DNA from: Cryptosporangium minutisporangium
GTDB taxonomy: Bacteria; Actinomycetota; Actinomycetes; Mycobacteriales; Cryptosporangiaceae
Reading direction: 5' to 3'
Length of the DNA stretch: 37,375 nt
NCBI RefSeq assembly: GCF_039536245.1
Contig: NZ_BAAAYN010000075.1
Location: forward strand, 1 to 37,375
Shown here: positions 1 to 8,012 of the stretch, in pieces
Position numbering within the stretch: position 1 is the first letter of the stretch
Layout of the letters: each line of letters begins with the position of its first letter
Notes under the pieces: generated by a model
Databases searched by the model: none
Told to the model about the DNA's origin: nothing
What the model saw: the letters and a program-made list of their open reading frames with translations, nothing else
Position numbers and translations under genes: made by a program

Positions 1-1296
1 GGCGCCGAGCCGGTCGGCGACCACCGCCACGCTCGCCCGCGCCCGGGACCGCAGCGCGGCGGCGACGGTTGTGGCGTCCGGCAGCTCGACCGCCACCACG
101 ACGGAGAGCGCCGCAGCGACCAGCGCCAGCGCGGTGATCGTCGAGAGCGCCACCGGCAACCCGGCGTGTGCCGCGAGGAAGCCGACGGCGGGCGGGCCGC
201 CGAGCAGCCCGCTGTACCCGACGGTCGACGCCAGCGCGACGCCGCGCGCTCCACCGACGAGCCCGGCCCGCCCGATTACGAGCGGGAACACGTTCGCGAG
301 ACCGAGTCCCACCAGGACGAAGCCACCGATCGCGATCGCCGGTGTGGGCGTGTAGGCAGCCGCCGTCGCACCGATCGCAGCGAGGAGCGACCCGGCGACG
401 AGTACCCGGGTGTCGCCGTACCGGACGACCCACCGCGCGCCGGCCAGCCGCCCGCACCCCATCGCGAGGCAGAACGCGGCGTACCCGCCTGCCGCCAGCA
501 CGGGGCCGGTGTGCAGCGTCTCGCGGAGGTGCAGCGCTCCCCAGTCGGACAGCGCGCCCTCGGCGAACGCGGTGCTGCCCGCGATCGCGCCGAGCAGGAC
601 GAGCAGCACGGCCGGTCCGCGCGACGTGACCGCGGCGCTTTCGCCGGACGGCTCGGGCTCGGCGGGCGGTTCGGATGCGCTCTGGGGTGCGTCGACGCTG
701 ACAAGGAGCGGCGCCAGCCGGACGACCAACGTGAGACCGGCGGCCGCGACCAGGACGAAGTGGACCGGCACCGACAGCACGGCGGACGCCAGCCCGCCCA
801 GCAGTGCCCCGGCGAGCCCGCCGAAGCTGAATCCCGCGTGCAGCGCGGACATCACCGGGCGGCGCTGGGCCTGTCCCAGGTGGACCCCGAGACTGTTCGC
901 GGCCACGTTCGCCGCGCCGGTGGCCGCACCGAACACGGTCAACGCGACGCAGAGCGTCAGCAGCGTGGTGGAGAGCCCCGGCAGCACCAGCGTGCACGCG
1001 GTGAGAGCCGCCGCGACGGCGCTCACCCGACCGGCGCCGTACCGGGCGCACCAGCCACCGGCCAGCCGCATGCTGACCAGCGCGCCGAGCGAGACGCAGA
1101 AGAGCGCGGAGCCCAGCGCGGCGTGGGTGGTGCCCACCTGGTCACTGACGTCCGGGATCCGGGCGGCCCAGGTGCCGAAGACGGCGCCGTCGAGGGCGAA
1201 GAGCGTACCCACGGCGGCGTACTGCCGACGTGGAGTCGGCGTGCGGAGTCGCGGCGTGGGCACGCGGAACCGCACTGCCTGCACGGCAGCGGTCAC
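1..1296 (-). CDS. MFS transporter, C-terminus cut by window edge
   Basis: Major facilitator superfamily permease in the cytoplasmic membrane. The 432 visible codons read without a stop to base 1, so the C-terminus lies outside. The translation is a run of hydrophobic helices. A short loop rich in Ser, Glu and Pro (around residue 210) splits the N- and C-terminal six-helix halves. The first loop has the segment GTWAARIPDV, as in YbjJ/fucose-permease-like MFS proteins. I chose the GTG at 1296 because AAAGGTAG lies about 8 bases upstream and the reading begins just before a basic N-terminal stretch. The substrate cannot be told; the inositol operon nearby is separated by about 1 kb and gives no firm link. 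Confidence 0.85.
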   Translation of the reverse strand, partial: MTAAVQAVRFRVPTPRLRTPTPRRQYAAVGTLFALDGAVFGTWAARIPDVSDQVGTTHAALGSALFCVSLGALVSMRLAGGWCARYGAGRVSAVAAALTACTLVLPGLSTTLLTLCVALTVFGAATGAANVAANSLGVHLGQAQRRPVMSALHAGFSFGGLAGALLGGLASAVLSVPVHFVLVAAAGLTLVVRLAPLLVSVDAPQSASEPPAEPEPSGESAAVTSRGPAVLLVLLGAIAGSTAFAEGALSDWGALHLRETLHTGPVLAAGGYAAFCLAMGCGRLAGARWVVRYGDTRVLVAGSLLAAIGATAAAYTPTPAIAIGGFVLVGLGLANVFPLVIGRAGLVGGARGVALASTVGYSGLLGGPPAVGFLAAHAGLPVALSTITALALVAAALSVVVAVELPDATTVAAALRSRARASVAVVADRLGA

Positions 1297-1828
1297 GGTC
1301 GGAACTACCTTTCGGACGTGGTGCGCCGCGCGGTGCTGAGCGGCGCGGGCCCCGGGCAGGGCGTCCGCGGTCCGGTGGAGGACGTCGGGCGGATCGCGCC
1401 GGCGCTCACCCGTCGGTGGCGGCTCGGCTCCCTGGCTCGGCGGGGCGGGTCAGTCGGACGTCTGCGTCCGGACTCTGGCAGGTGTCTGGCTTGCTTCTGA
1501 CACGATCAAGACTGCGGTGGTAACCGGGAGCAGTCAAATCCCTGCGGTGTGTACTGAATCACGCATCGAAACGCTCAGATGTCGCGATCGCCCGACGCCT
1601 CGACGCCGGGCCCCGATGCAAGACGTAGACAGCCCGGCCCAGCCCGGCCGCCTGCTTGCCCCTAGTCAGCTGGCGCCCGGTTGTCGGCGGTAGCTGACGC
1701 CCGGCGCCCCGGCCACGCGGCAGTTGACGCGTGGCCGTCGGCGATTGCGGGGCACCGCTAGGTGGGTATCCGTCCAACGACATCGGTGGTGCTGCGAGCC
1801 CTCGGCTCACACGCTGTCGAACGGGGCT

Positions 1829-1869
1829 GGTTGTCGCCGATTCCGGGTGCCGCTGAGATGGTTGTCGCG
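1829..1869 (-). repeat. Inverted, degenerate copies of the 32-bp repeat
   Basis: GGTTGTCGCC (1829-1838) and GGTTGTCGCG (1860-1869) are reverse complements of the repeat core GCGACAACC and are 31 bases apart. The bases 1839-1869 align along their length with a reverse-complemented unit (TTCCGGG near one end, TGGTTGTCGCG at the other). The array therefore changes orientation between 1870 and 1893. The first inverted core and the first direct core (1894) could pair as a 10-bp stem. Confidence 0.7.
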
Positions 1870-1893
1870 CCTCGCGTGCCATGGTCCGGAATT

Positions 1894-2117
1894 CGCGACA
1901 ACCACCGCGAGCGCCGCCCCGACGGCGCGACAACCACTGTGTGCACCGCCCGGAAGGCGCGACAACCACTGGGCGTGCTGCCCGGAAGGCGCGACAACCA
2001 CTGGGCGTGCTGCCCGGAAGGCGCGACAACCACTGTGTGCACTGCCCGGAAGGCGCGACAACCACTGGGCGTGCCACCCGGACGGCGCGACAACCACGGC
2101 GTGCACCGCCCGGAATT
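1894..2117 (+). repeat. 32-bp tandem repeat, seven units
   Basis: Units begin with CGCGACAACCAC at 1894, 1926, 1958, 1990, 2022, 2054 and 2086, exactly 32 bases apart. Every unit from the second on keeps CCCGGA near its end. The middle of the unit comes in two main forms, TGTGCAC-type (second and fifth units, roughly the seventh) and GGGCGTG-type (third, fourth, sixth); the third and fourth units are identical. An eighth, decayed unit may follow at 2118. Because 32 is not a multiple of three, the array is open in several frames and produces false reading frames on both strands. Function unknown. Confidence 0.9.
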
Positions 2118-2290
2118 GTGCCAACCTTCAGCGGCGCCACCCGACGACTACCTCTGCGTGGGCGCGGCCAGCGGCGCGGGTGGACGAGCGGCCACGCAGA
2201 TAGGCGGGTGCGCGGCGCGGCGGGTGGGCGAGCGGCGCGGCCGGACACGCGAGCGGCGTGCGCGGGTAGGTGTGCGGCGTGCCCGGCGAG

Positions 2291-3259
2291 CTACGCCGCG
2301 CCGGCGCCGAGCGAACGGTGCCGATCGGGGTACGCCGCGTCCAGTTCGGCGCGGGTCGGGCAGGTCGCCGACCCGACCCTCCGCACCGAGAGCGCCGCCG
2401 CGTGTACGGCGTCCACCAGCACCGCGTCCACGAGCACGTCGTCCACCGGAATACGGGACACCAGGCCGGCGAGCAGCACCCCGGTGTGGGTGTCGCCCGC
2501 GCCGGTCGTGTCGACGGCCGACACGGCTGGCGCGGGAACCGCGACGACCCGGTCGCCGAGCAGCCCACCGGACGCCACACATCCGCGCGCACCCTCGCGG
2601 ACGATCACCAGCGCGGCGGGCGCGATTGGACGGACGGCCGCCAACAGGTCCGCGCCACTCGCCTCGGTACCGCTGAGCAGCCGCGCCTCGCGCTGGTTCA
2701 GCGTGAGCACGTCGAGCCGGGTCAGCACGCGGGACAGCCGGTCGGACGGGATCTCGAGCACGAGCGGCCCCGGATCCAGCGCGACGAGTACTCCGGCGGG
2801 CAGCCCGACGAGCCACGAGACCAGGACCGGCCCGCTCCCGGGGTAGAGCAGGTCGTACCCGGACACCACGACCGCGTCGCCGGGCGCCGGGGCGATCGCA
2901 GCCAGATCGTCCGGCGTCACCGCGGCCTCGACCCCGGCGTTCGTGACGAACGTCCGCTCACCGTCCGGCTCGACCAGCGCGACGCAGAACCCGGAGTCGC
3001 CCGGCCGGGGCGCCGCCGTCCACTGGACGCCCTCGGCGGTCAGCGCCTCCCGGATGACCTCGCCGTACCGTCCGGCGCCGTGCGGTGCCGCGTAGACGCA
3101 GCGGACGCCCTGCCGCGCGATCGCGGCCGCGATGTTGAACCCACCCCCGGCGTTCGTCCGGCTCCCGGTGGCCAGCACGTCACCGCCCCGCGACGGTAGC
3201 TGCGGCACGTCGATCGCGACGTCGACCAGGATGCTTTCCAGCGAGTACACCGTGGGCAC
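2291..3259 (-). CDS. PfkB-family carbohydrate kinase
   Basis: Ribokinase/PfkB-fold sugar kinase of 322 residues, cytoplasmic, expected to phosphorylate a sugar or sugar acid with ATP. Near residues 38-50 is the family's Gly-rich substrate motif (AGGGFNIAAAIARQG). The C-terminal signature DTTGAGDTHTG carries the catalytic Asp of the GAGD motif, with His where Phe is usual. I chose the GTG at 3259, 10 bases after the iolG stop, because it opens the conserved N-terminal beta strand. The gene ends an inositol operon, where the expected kinase acts on 5-dehydro-2-deoxygluconate (IolC). The sequence does not look like a typical IolC N-terminus, so that role is inferred from context only. Confidence 0.85.
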   Translation of the reverse strand: MPTVYSLESILVDVAIDVPQLPSRGGDVLATGSRTNAGGGFNIAAAIARQGVRCVYAAPHGAGRYGEVIREALTAEGVQWTAAPRPGDSGFCVALVEPDGERTFVTNAGVEAAVTPDDLAAIAPAPGDAVVVSGYDLLYPGSGPVLVSWLVGLPAGVLVALDPGPLVLEIPSDRLSRVLTRLDVLTLNQREARLLSGTEASGADLLAAVRPIAPAALVIVREGARGCVASGGLLGDRVVAVPAPAVSAVDTTGAGDTHTGVLLAGLVSRIPVDDVLVDAVLVDAVHAAALSVRRVGSATCPTRAELDAAYPDRHRSLGAGAA

Positions 3260-3269
3260 GCGGCCCAAC

Positions 3270-4283
3270 CTACGCTGCCGCGCGCACCGGCCGGGCGCCG
3301 AGCCGGACGGGTACCCGCTCACCGGTACGGACGGCTTCGACCCCGGCCTCGCAGACCGCGACCGCGGCGTACCCGTCCCAGGTCCCCGGCCCGTCGATCG
3401 TGCCCTGTCGCGCGGCCTGCACCCAGCGATGCAGCTCGGTGTCGTAGGCCGCGGCGAACCGCTCGATGAACCCACGGGCCAGCAATCCGGTCCGGGCGCC
3501 GCCGGTGCGATGCACGACCATGTGCTGATCGAGCCCGATCATCGCGGTCCCGTGCTCGGCGACCAGCTCGGTGCGCACCTCGTACGCGACCCGGCTGCGG
3601 GCGAAGATCTCGACGTCGACCAGGCGTCCGGACTCGGTTTCCATCAGCACCAGCATCGGGTCGCTCACCCCGGCCGGCGCCTCCCGGGTGGGCTGCGGAC
3701 GCTTCACCGTGACCGCGGTGATCTCCTCGCCGAGCAGGAACCGGGCGACGTCCGCCTCGTGCACCACCGAGTCGCGGATCATCATCTCGGAGTCGAACAC
3801 CGTGGACTGCGCCGGATTGCGGTGGACGCAGTGCAGCAGCAGCGGCGCACCCAGCTCCCCGGACGTCACCAGCTCCCGCAGCGCCGCGTACTCGGGGTCG
3901 AACCGGCGCATGAAGCCCAGCTGCACCAACGGCGACTCCAGCTCGGCCTCCCGCTGCACGACCCGGTACGCGGTGTTGATGTCGGTGGTCAGCGGCTTTT
4001 CGCAGAGCACCGGGATCCGCCGGTCGAGGCAGGCCAGCACCTGCTCCTCGTGTGCGGGGCCCGGCGACGCGATCACGACCGCGTCCACGTCGTCGGCGCC
4101 GATCGCCGCGAACGGATCGGCCTCCACCCGGGCGTCCACGGTCTTCGCGACCCGCTCGGCGCGGGTCTGGTCCGCGTCGGTCACGACCGTCACCCGGGCG
4201 TGCGCGATCCGCGACGCCAACGCCTCGGCGTGGTAACTGCCCATCACTCCGACGCCGAGCACGGCGACGCGCAGCGCGTTCAC
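3270..4283 (-). CDS. iolG: Inositol 2-dehydrogenase-like Gfo/Idh/MocA oxidoreductase
   Basis: NAD(P)-dependent oxidoreductase of 337 residues that would oxidise myo-inositol (or an isomer) to 2-keto-myo-inositol. Its N-terminal Rossmann fold has GVGVMGSYHAEAL (GxGxxG). The CEKPL segment near residue 95 holds the conserved Glu-Lys-Pro of the family. GFMRRFDPEY and DSVVHEADVARFLLG match the substrate-side motifs of bacterial inositol dehydrogenases. The GTG at 4283 overlaps the iolE stop (GTGA), a sign of translational coupling. Placement among iolB, iolD and iolE supports the assignment; the exact cyclitol isomer is not shown by sequence. Two further members of this superfamily lie in the divergent operon. 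Confidence 0.88.
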   Translation of the reverse strand: MNALRVAVLGVGVMGSYHAEALASRIAHARVTVVTDADQTRAERVAKTVDARVEADPFAAIGADDVDAVVIASPGPAHEEQVLACLDRRIPVLCEKPLTTDINTAYRVVQREAELESPLVQLGFMRRFDPEYAALRELVTSGELGAPLLLHCVHRNPAQSTVFDSEMMIRDSVVHEADVARFLLGEEITAVTVKRPQPTREAPAGVSDPMLVLMETESGRLVDVEIFARSRVAYEVRTELVAEHGTAMIGLDQHMVVHRTGGARTGLLARGFIERFAAAYDTELHRWVQAARQGTIDGPGTWDGYAAVAVCEAGVEAVRTGERVPVRLGARPVRAAA

Positions 4284-5188
4284 GCGGGGGTCCCGAGGTG
4301 GATGGATGCTCCGCTGCACCCGGCCAGGTAGGTGTGGGTCCGGCGGGCGATCGGCAGCGGGCGCTCCGGCTCGCAGGGGTACATGTCCTGCTCGACGATC
4401 GCGTACAGGTCGCGGTCGAGCCTTCCGGCCGCGTCGAGCACCGCACCCAAATCGGGGACGCCGTTCGGCGGCTCGCACATCACACCGCGCCGTACCGCCT
4501 CCGGGAACACCAGGTCCTCGGCCTCCATCTGCTTGACGATCTCCGGGTCGACCTGTTTGAGGTGCAGGTAGCCGATCCGGTCCGGGTAGCGCCGGATCAG
4601 TTCCAGACTGTCGCCGCCGTAGTAGGCCACGTGGCCGGTGTCCAGGCAGAGGTTGACGTACCGGGGGTCGGTGTCGGCGAGGAACCGCTCGATGTCCCGC
4701 TGGTATCCGACGTGGCTGTCGGCGTGCGAGTGGAACTGGACGCGCAGGCCGTACTCCTCCAGGATCCGTCGACCGAGCTCGTTCGTGTCCCGGGTGAGCT
4801 TCGACCACTGCTCGTCGGTGAGCGTCGGGCTCTCCAGGTTCTCGCCGGTCTTGTGGTGCCGGTAGAGATCGGGGATGACGACGATGTGCTGGCCGCCGAC
4901 CGCCCTGGTCAGCGACGCGACGTCGGTGACCTGCCGCCACACCGCGTCCCAGGAGTCGGGGCGGTGGAGCGCGGAGAACACGGTGCCGGCCGAGACCCGC
5001 AGCCCGTTGGCCGCCAGCGCTTCCTGCAGCGCGACCGGGTCCTTCGGCAGGTATCCGTACGGTCCTAACTCGATCCAGTCGTAGCCGGCGGCGCGCACCT
5101 CGGCGAGGAAGCGGTCGGCAGGGGTCTGCGCCGGGTCGTCGGCGAACCAGACGCCCCAGGAGTCAGGGGCGGAACCGATGGTGATCAT
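4280..5188 (-). CDS. iolE: Inosose dehydratase (2-keto-myo-inositol dehydratase)
   Basis: TIM-barrel enzyme of 302 residues that dehydrates 2-keto-myo-inositol to 3D-(3,5/4)-trihydroxycyclohexane-1,2-dione. The N-terminus carries the family hallmark APDSWGVWF. Candidate metal and catalytic residues are in FHSHADSHVG (about 150), CLDTGH (about 190), HLKQVD (about 220) and VEQDMY (about 275). The length equals the usual IolE. ATG at 5188 overlaps the iolD stop as ATGA and its own stop overlaps the iolG start as GTGA, so the gene sits in a tightly coupled chain. Nothing appears broken. Confidence 0.95.
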   Translation of the reverse strand: MITIGSAPDSWGVWFADDPAQTPADRFLAEVRAAGYDWIELGPYGYLPKDPVALQEALAANGLRVSAGTVFSALHRPDSWDAVWRQVTDVASLTRAVGGQHIVVIPDLYRHHKTGENLESPTLTDEQWSKLTRDTNELGRRILEEYGLRVQFHSHADSHVGYQRDIERFLADTDPRYVNLCLDTGHVAYYGGDSLELIRRYPDRIGYLHLKQVDPEIVKQMEAEDLVFPEAVRRGVMCEPPNGVPDLGAVLDAAGRLDRDLYAIVEQDMYPCEPERPLPIARRTHTYLAGCSGASIHLGTPA

Positions 5189-7074
5189 GAGAGGTCCTTC
5201 GAGGGCCGCAGGTACGGGCGCTGAGTGGCCTTGTGTTCGACGTACGTGGCGTAGGCGGTACGGGTGGACTCCAGCTCGGAGACCTCGCTGACCGGCACGT
5301 CCCACCAGGCGCCGTTCTCCGGCGAACCCGCGAACGGGTCGGTCTCCACGTGGATCACGGTGCTGGTCGGGGACGCCTTCGCCGCGGTGATCGCCGCGGC
5401 CAGGCCGTCGGAGTCGGTGACGCGTACGACCGGCATCCCGAGGCTCTCCGCGTTGGCGGCGAGGTCGACCGGGAGCAGGTCGCCGTCGAGGCGGCCGGTC
5501 TTCGAGCGGTAGCGGTAGCGGGTGCCGAAGCGCTGGGAGCCCAGCGACTCCGAGAGCGCGCCGATCGACGCGAAACCGTGGTTCTGCACCAGGACGACGA
5601 CGAGCTTCAGGCCCTCTTGGAGTGCGGTGACCAGTTCGGTCGCCATCATCAAGTAGGACCCGTCCCCGACGAGCACGAACACGTCCCGGTCCGGGCAGGC
5701 CAGCGCGACCCCCAGTCCGCCGGCGATCTCGTAGCCCATGCAGGAGTAGCCGTACTCGACGTGGTAGCCCTTCGGGTCCCGCACCTGCCACAGCTTGTGC
5801 AGGTCACCGGGCATCGAGCCGGCGGCGCACACCACGACGTCGCGGGGGTCGGACAGGTCGTTGACGGCGCCGAGCACCGCGCTCTGGGTGAGCTCGTCAG
5901 CGTCGTAGGCCCGGCGGACGCGCGCGTTCCACTCGGCGTCCAGCCGGACGTACTCCGCCCGGTACGCCGGGTCGACGGTGTACCCGTCGATCAGCGGTAA
6001 CAGCGCGTCGAGCGTCTCCCGCGCGTCCGCGCGGACCGCGACGCCTGCGTGCTTCACCGCGTCGATCGGTGCGACGTTGACGTTCACGAATCGGACGCCG
6101 TCCGCGGCGAACGCGGTGCGGCTGGCCGTCGTGAAGTCGGAGTACCGGGTACCGATGCCGATCACCAGGTCGGCGTCGCGCGCCACGGCGTTGGCGGCGG
6201 TCGTGCCGGTGGATCCGATCGCGCCGAGGCACTGCGGATGGTCGAACGGCAGCGCGCCCTTCCCGGCCTGCGTCAGCCCGACCGGGACGCCGGTGGCCGC
6301 ACAGAACCGGGCCAGCGCGTCGTGAGCCCCGGAGTACCCGACGCCACCGCCCGCGACGATCAGCGGACGCTCGGCGCTCGCGATCAGCGCGGCGACGTCG
6401 TCGAGGTCCGCGCGTTCGGGCAGTGGCCGGGCCACCCGCCACACGCGACGGGAGAACAGCTCGACCGGCCAGTCGTACGCCTGCGCCTGGACGTCCTGCG
6501 GGAAGCAGACCGTGACCGCGCCGGTCTCCGCCGGGTCGGTGAGCACGCGCATCGCCGACAGCAGCGCGGACGACAGCTGCTCCGGACGCTGTACCCGGTC
6601 GAAGTACTTCGAGACTGGGCGGAACGCGTCGTTGACCGTGACGTCGCCGGACCAGGGCACCTCCAGTTCCTGGAGCAGCGGCGCGGCGGCGCGGTCGGCG
6701 AACGTGTCGGCCGGGAGCAGCAGCACCGGCAGCCGGTTGACGGTCGCGAGCGCCGCGCCGGTGACCATGTTCGTCGCGCCCGGCCCGATGCTCGTCGTCA
6801 CCGCGTAGGTCTGCAGCCGGTCCTTCATCCGGGCGTAGGCGACCGCGCTGTGCACCATCGCCTGCTCGTTGCGCCCGAGGACGTACGGCAGTTGCTCCGG
6901 GTCTTCCAGCTCGGCCTGGAGCAGCGCCTGCCCGAGTCCGGCGACGTTGCCGTGGCCGAAGATGCCGAAGCAGCCGGCGATCAGCCGTTGCTGGACGCCG
7001 TCGCGTTCGGAGTACTGGACGCTGAGGAACCGCACGGTCGCCTGGGCCACCGTGAGTCGAATCGTCTCCGTCAT
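5185..7074 (-). CDS. iolD: 3D-(3,5/4)-trihydroxycyclohexane-1,2-dione acylhydrolase
   Basis: Thiamine-diphosphate enzyme of 629 residues, close to the length of known IolD. It opens the ring of the diketone made by IolE to give 5-deoxy-glucuronate. The opening segment (LTVAQATVRFLSVQYSERDG) and GCFGIFGHGNVAGLGQAL are typical of IolD. Three domains of the ThDP superfamily can be followed: an N-terminal Pyr domain, a central domain near 200-340, and a C-terminal PP domain. The GDGS cofactor motif lies at about 470 and ends in QNHG near 498-501. ATG at 7074 overlaps the iolB stop (ATGA). Confidence 0.96.
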   Translation of the reverse strand: MTETIRLTVAQATVRFLSVQYSERDGVQQRLIAGCFGIFGHGNVAGLGQALLQAELEDPEQLPYVLGRNEQAMVHSAVAYARMKDRLQTYAVTTSIGPGATNMVTGAALATVNRLPVLLLPADTFADRAAAPLLQELEVPWSGDVTVNDAFRPVSKYFDRVQRPEQLSSALLSAMRVLTDPAETGAVTVCFPQDVQAQAYDWPVELFSRRVWRVARPLPERADLDDVAALIASAERPLIVAGGGVGYSGAHDALARFCAATGVPVGLTQAGKGALPFDHPQCLGAIGSTGTTAANAVARDADLVIGIGTRYSDFTTASRTAFAADGVRFVNVNVAPIDAVKHAGVAVRADARETLDALLPLIDGYTVDPAYRAEYVRLDAEWNARVRRAYDADELTQSAVLGAVNDLSDPRDVVVCAAGSMPGDLHKLWQVRDPKGYHVEYGYSCMGYEIAGGLGVALACPDRDVFVLVGDGSYLMMATELVTALQEGLKLVVVLVQNHGFASIGALSESLGSQRFGTRYRYRSKTGRLDGDLLPVDLAANAESLGMPVVRVTDSDGLAAAITAAKASPTSTVIHVETDPFAGSPENGAWWDVPVSEVSELESTRTAYATYVEHKATQRPYLRPSKDLS

Positions 7075-8012
7075 CGCCTGCCCTCCAGCCGGGGGTCGAT
7101 GGTCTGGTCGGTCCAGGTGCCGCGCACCCAGGCGTGGTCCGGATGGTCGGAGATCAGCCAGGCCCGCTCGGCGCCGGGCCCGGCCATGACGTTGAGGTAG
7201 TACATGTCGAATCCGGGTGCCGCGATGCACGGGCCGTGCCAGCCGTACGGCACCAACGCCACGTCGCGGTCGCGGACCTCGGCCAGGACGTCGATCTCCC
7301 CGCGATCCGAACTGCTGGTGCGGTGGTAACCGAAGCCCGGTTCGCCCGCTGGCCCGGACCCGATCTCGAAGTAGTAGATCTCCTCGAGCTCGGACTCGGT
7401 CGGCGTCGCCTCGTCGTGCTTGTGCGCGGGGTAGCTCGACCAGTTGCCGGCCGGAGTGAGCACCTCGCAGGCGATCAGCGCGCCGGTCTCGAAGGCGTCG
7501 ACCGTGCCGAAGTTGCGCACCAGGCGGCTGGCGGATCCGGCGCCGCGTAGCTCGACCGGCACGTCCTCGGCCGGTCCGTACCGGAACGGCAGCACCCGAT
7601 CCGTCCGCGCCCCGCAGAGCGCGACCCGCACCGCGCCGACGCCCCCCGCTGGGGCGGCCCCGCTAGCGGCGGCCCCGTCTGCGGCGGCCCCGTCTGCGGC
7701 GGCGCGCGGCAGGGCGTCCGCCGAGAGGACGGCGGAGGTGCCGACGGGGAGGTAGGCGAAGTCGGTCGGGCCGGCGAAGACGGATTCGCGGCCGGAGAGC
7801 CGGAACGACTCGTCGCCGACCGTGACGGCGAGCCCGCCCTCGAGTGGGACGACGAGCATCTCTTCCGGTCCGGTCGCGATCGTGCGCGAGGTGCCCGGTG
7901 GCAGCGTGAGCACCCGCAGCGACGAGTAGCCCCAGCCGGCGTTCTCCGGCGTCACGACCACGTCGAACCCGTCGGCGGACGCCAACCCGGCCGGGCGGAA
8001 CCAGGTACTCAT
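7071..8012 (-). CDS. iolB: 5-deoxy-glucuronate isomerase
   Basis: Bicupin isomerase of 313 residues converting 5-deoxy-D-glucuronate to 5-dehydro-2-deoxy-D-gluconate. The C-terminal cupin shows YPAHKHDEATPTESELEEIYYF, which contains the metal-binding His/His/Glu cluster of IolB; VPYGWHGPCIAAPGFDMYYLNVMAGP is cut here to its landmarks PYGWHGP and MYYLNVMAGP, also characteristic. Between the two cupin halves (about residues 106-120) is an Ala/Gly/Asp-rich insert coded by a 15-base tandem repeat and not expected in the family. ATG at 8012 overlaps the aldolase stop as ATGA. The catalytic half looks intact, so the enzyme is likely functional. Confidence 0.95.
   Translation of the reverse strand: MSTWFRPAGLASADGFDVVVTPENAGWGYSSLRVLTLPPGTSRTIATGPEEMLVVPLEGGLAVTVGDESFRLSGRESVFAGPTDFAYLPVGTSAVLSADALPRAAADGAAADGAAASGAAPAGGVGAVRVALCGARTDRVLPFRYGPAEDVPVELRGAGSASRLVRNFGTVDAFETGALIACEVLTPAGNWSSYPAHKHDEATPTESELEEIYYFEIGSGPAGEPGFGYHRTSSSDRGEIDVLAEVRDRDVALVPYGWHGPCIAAPGFDMYYLNVMAGPGAERAWLISDHPDHAWVRGTWTDQTIDPRLEGRR
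7653..7697. repeat. 15-bp in-frame tandem repeat inside iolB
   Basis: Three consecutive 15-base units: GGCGGCCCCGCTAGC at 7653-7667, then GGCGGCCCCGTCTGC twice (7668-7682 and 7683-7697). On the coding strand they translate to ADGAA, ADGAA, ASGAA. A repeat that keeps frame can change copy number by slippage without breaking the gene. It lies in a linker between cupin halves. Confidence 0.9.

Larger units (their letters stand above)
1297..2290. other. Long non-coding gap with repeats
   Basis: About 990 bases with no credible gene. Several frames are open on both strands, but their translations are low-complexity Arg/Pro/Ala-rich or repeat-derived and have no ribosome-binding site. The first part (1297-1560) is presumably the MFS gene's leader and promoter; an AGTCAA (a minus-strand TTGACT) is at 1532-1537, without a convincing -10. 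Around 1667-1735 there are three imperfect copies of a 14-base motif (CAGCTGGCGCCCGG and variants). The middle (1829-2117) holds a 32-base tandem array, listed separately. No terminator with a clear stem was found behind the PfkB gene. Confidence 0.7.

Noticed and set aside
166-1500. 444-residue plus-strand open frame
   Set aside because: Antisense to the MFS gene, with Arg/Gly/Gln-rich low-complexity translation and no recognisable motif.
1894-2117. CRISPR array
   Set aside because: The interval is 32 bases in total, leaving only about 10 variable bases per unit that come in a few recurring forms. There are no unique spacers and no cas genes.
1559-2248. 229-residue minus-strand protein and overlapping open frames on both strands
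   Set aside because: They are translations of the 32-bp repeat and GC-rich DNA. They lack ribosome sites and domains, and all frames are open because the repeat has no stop codons.
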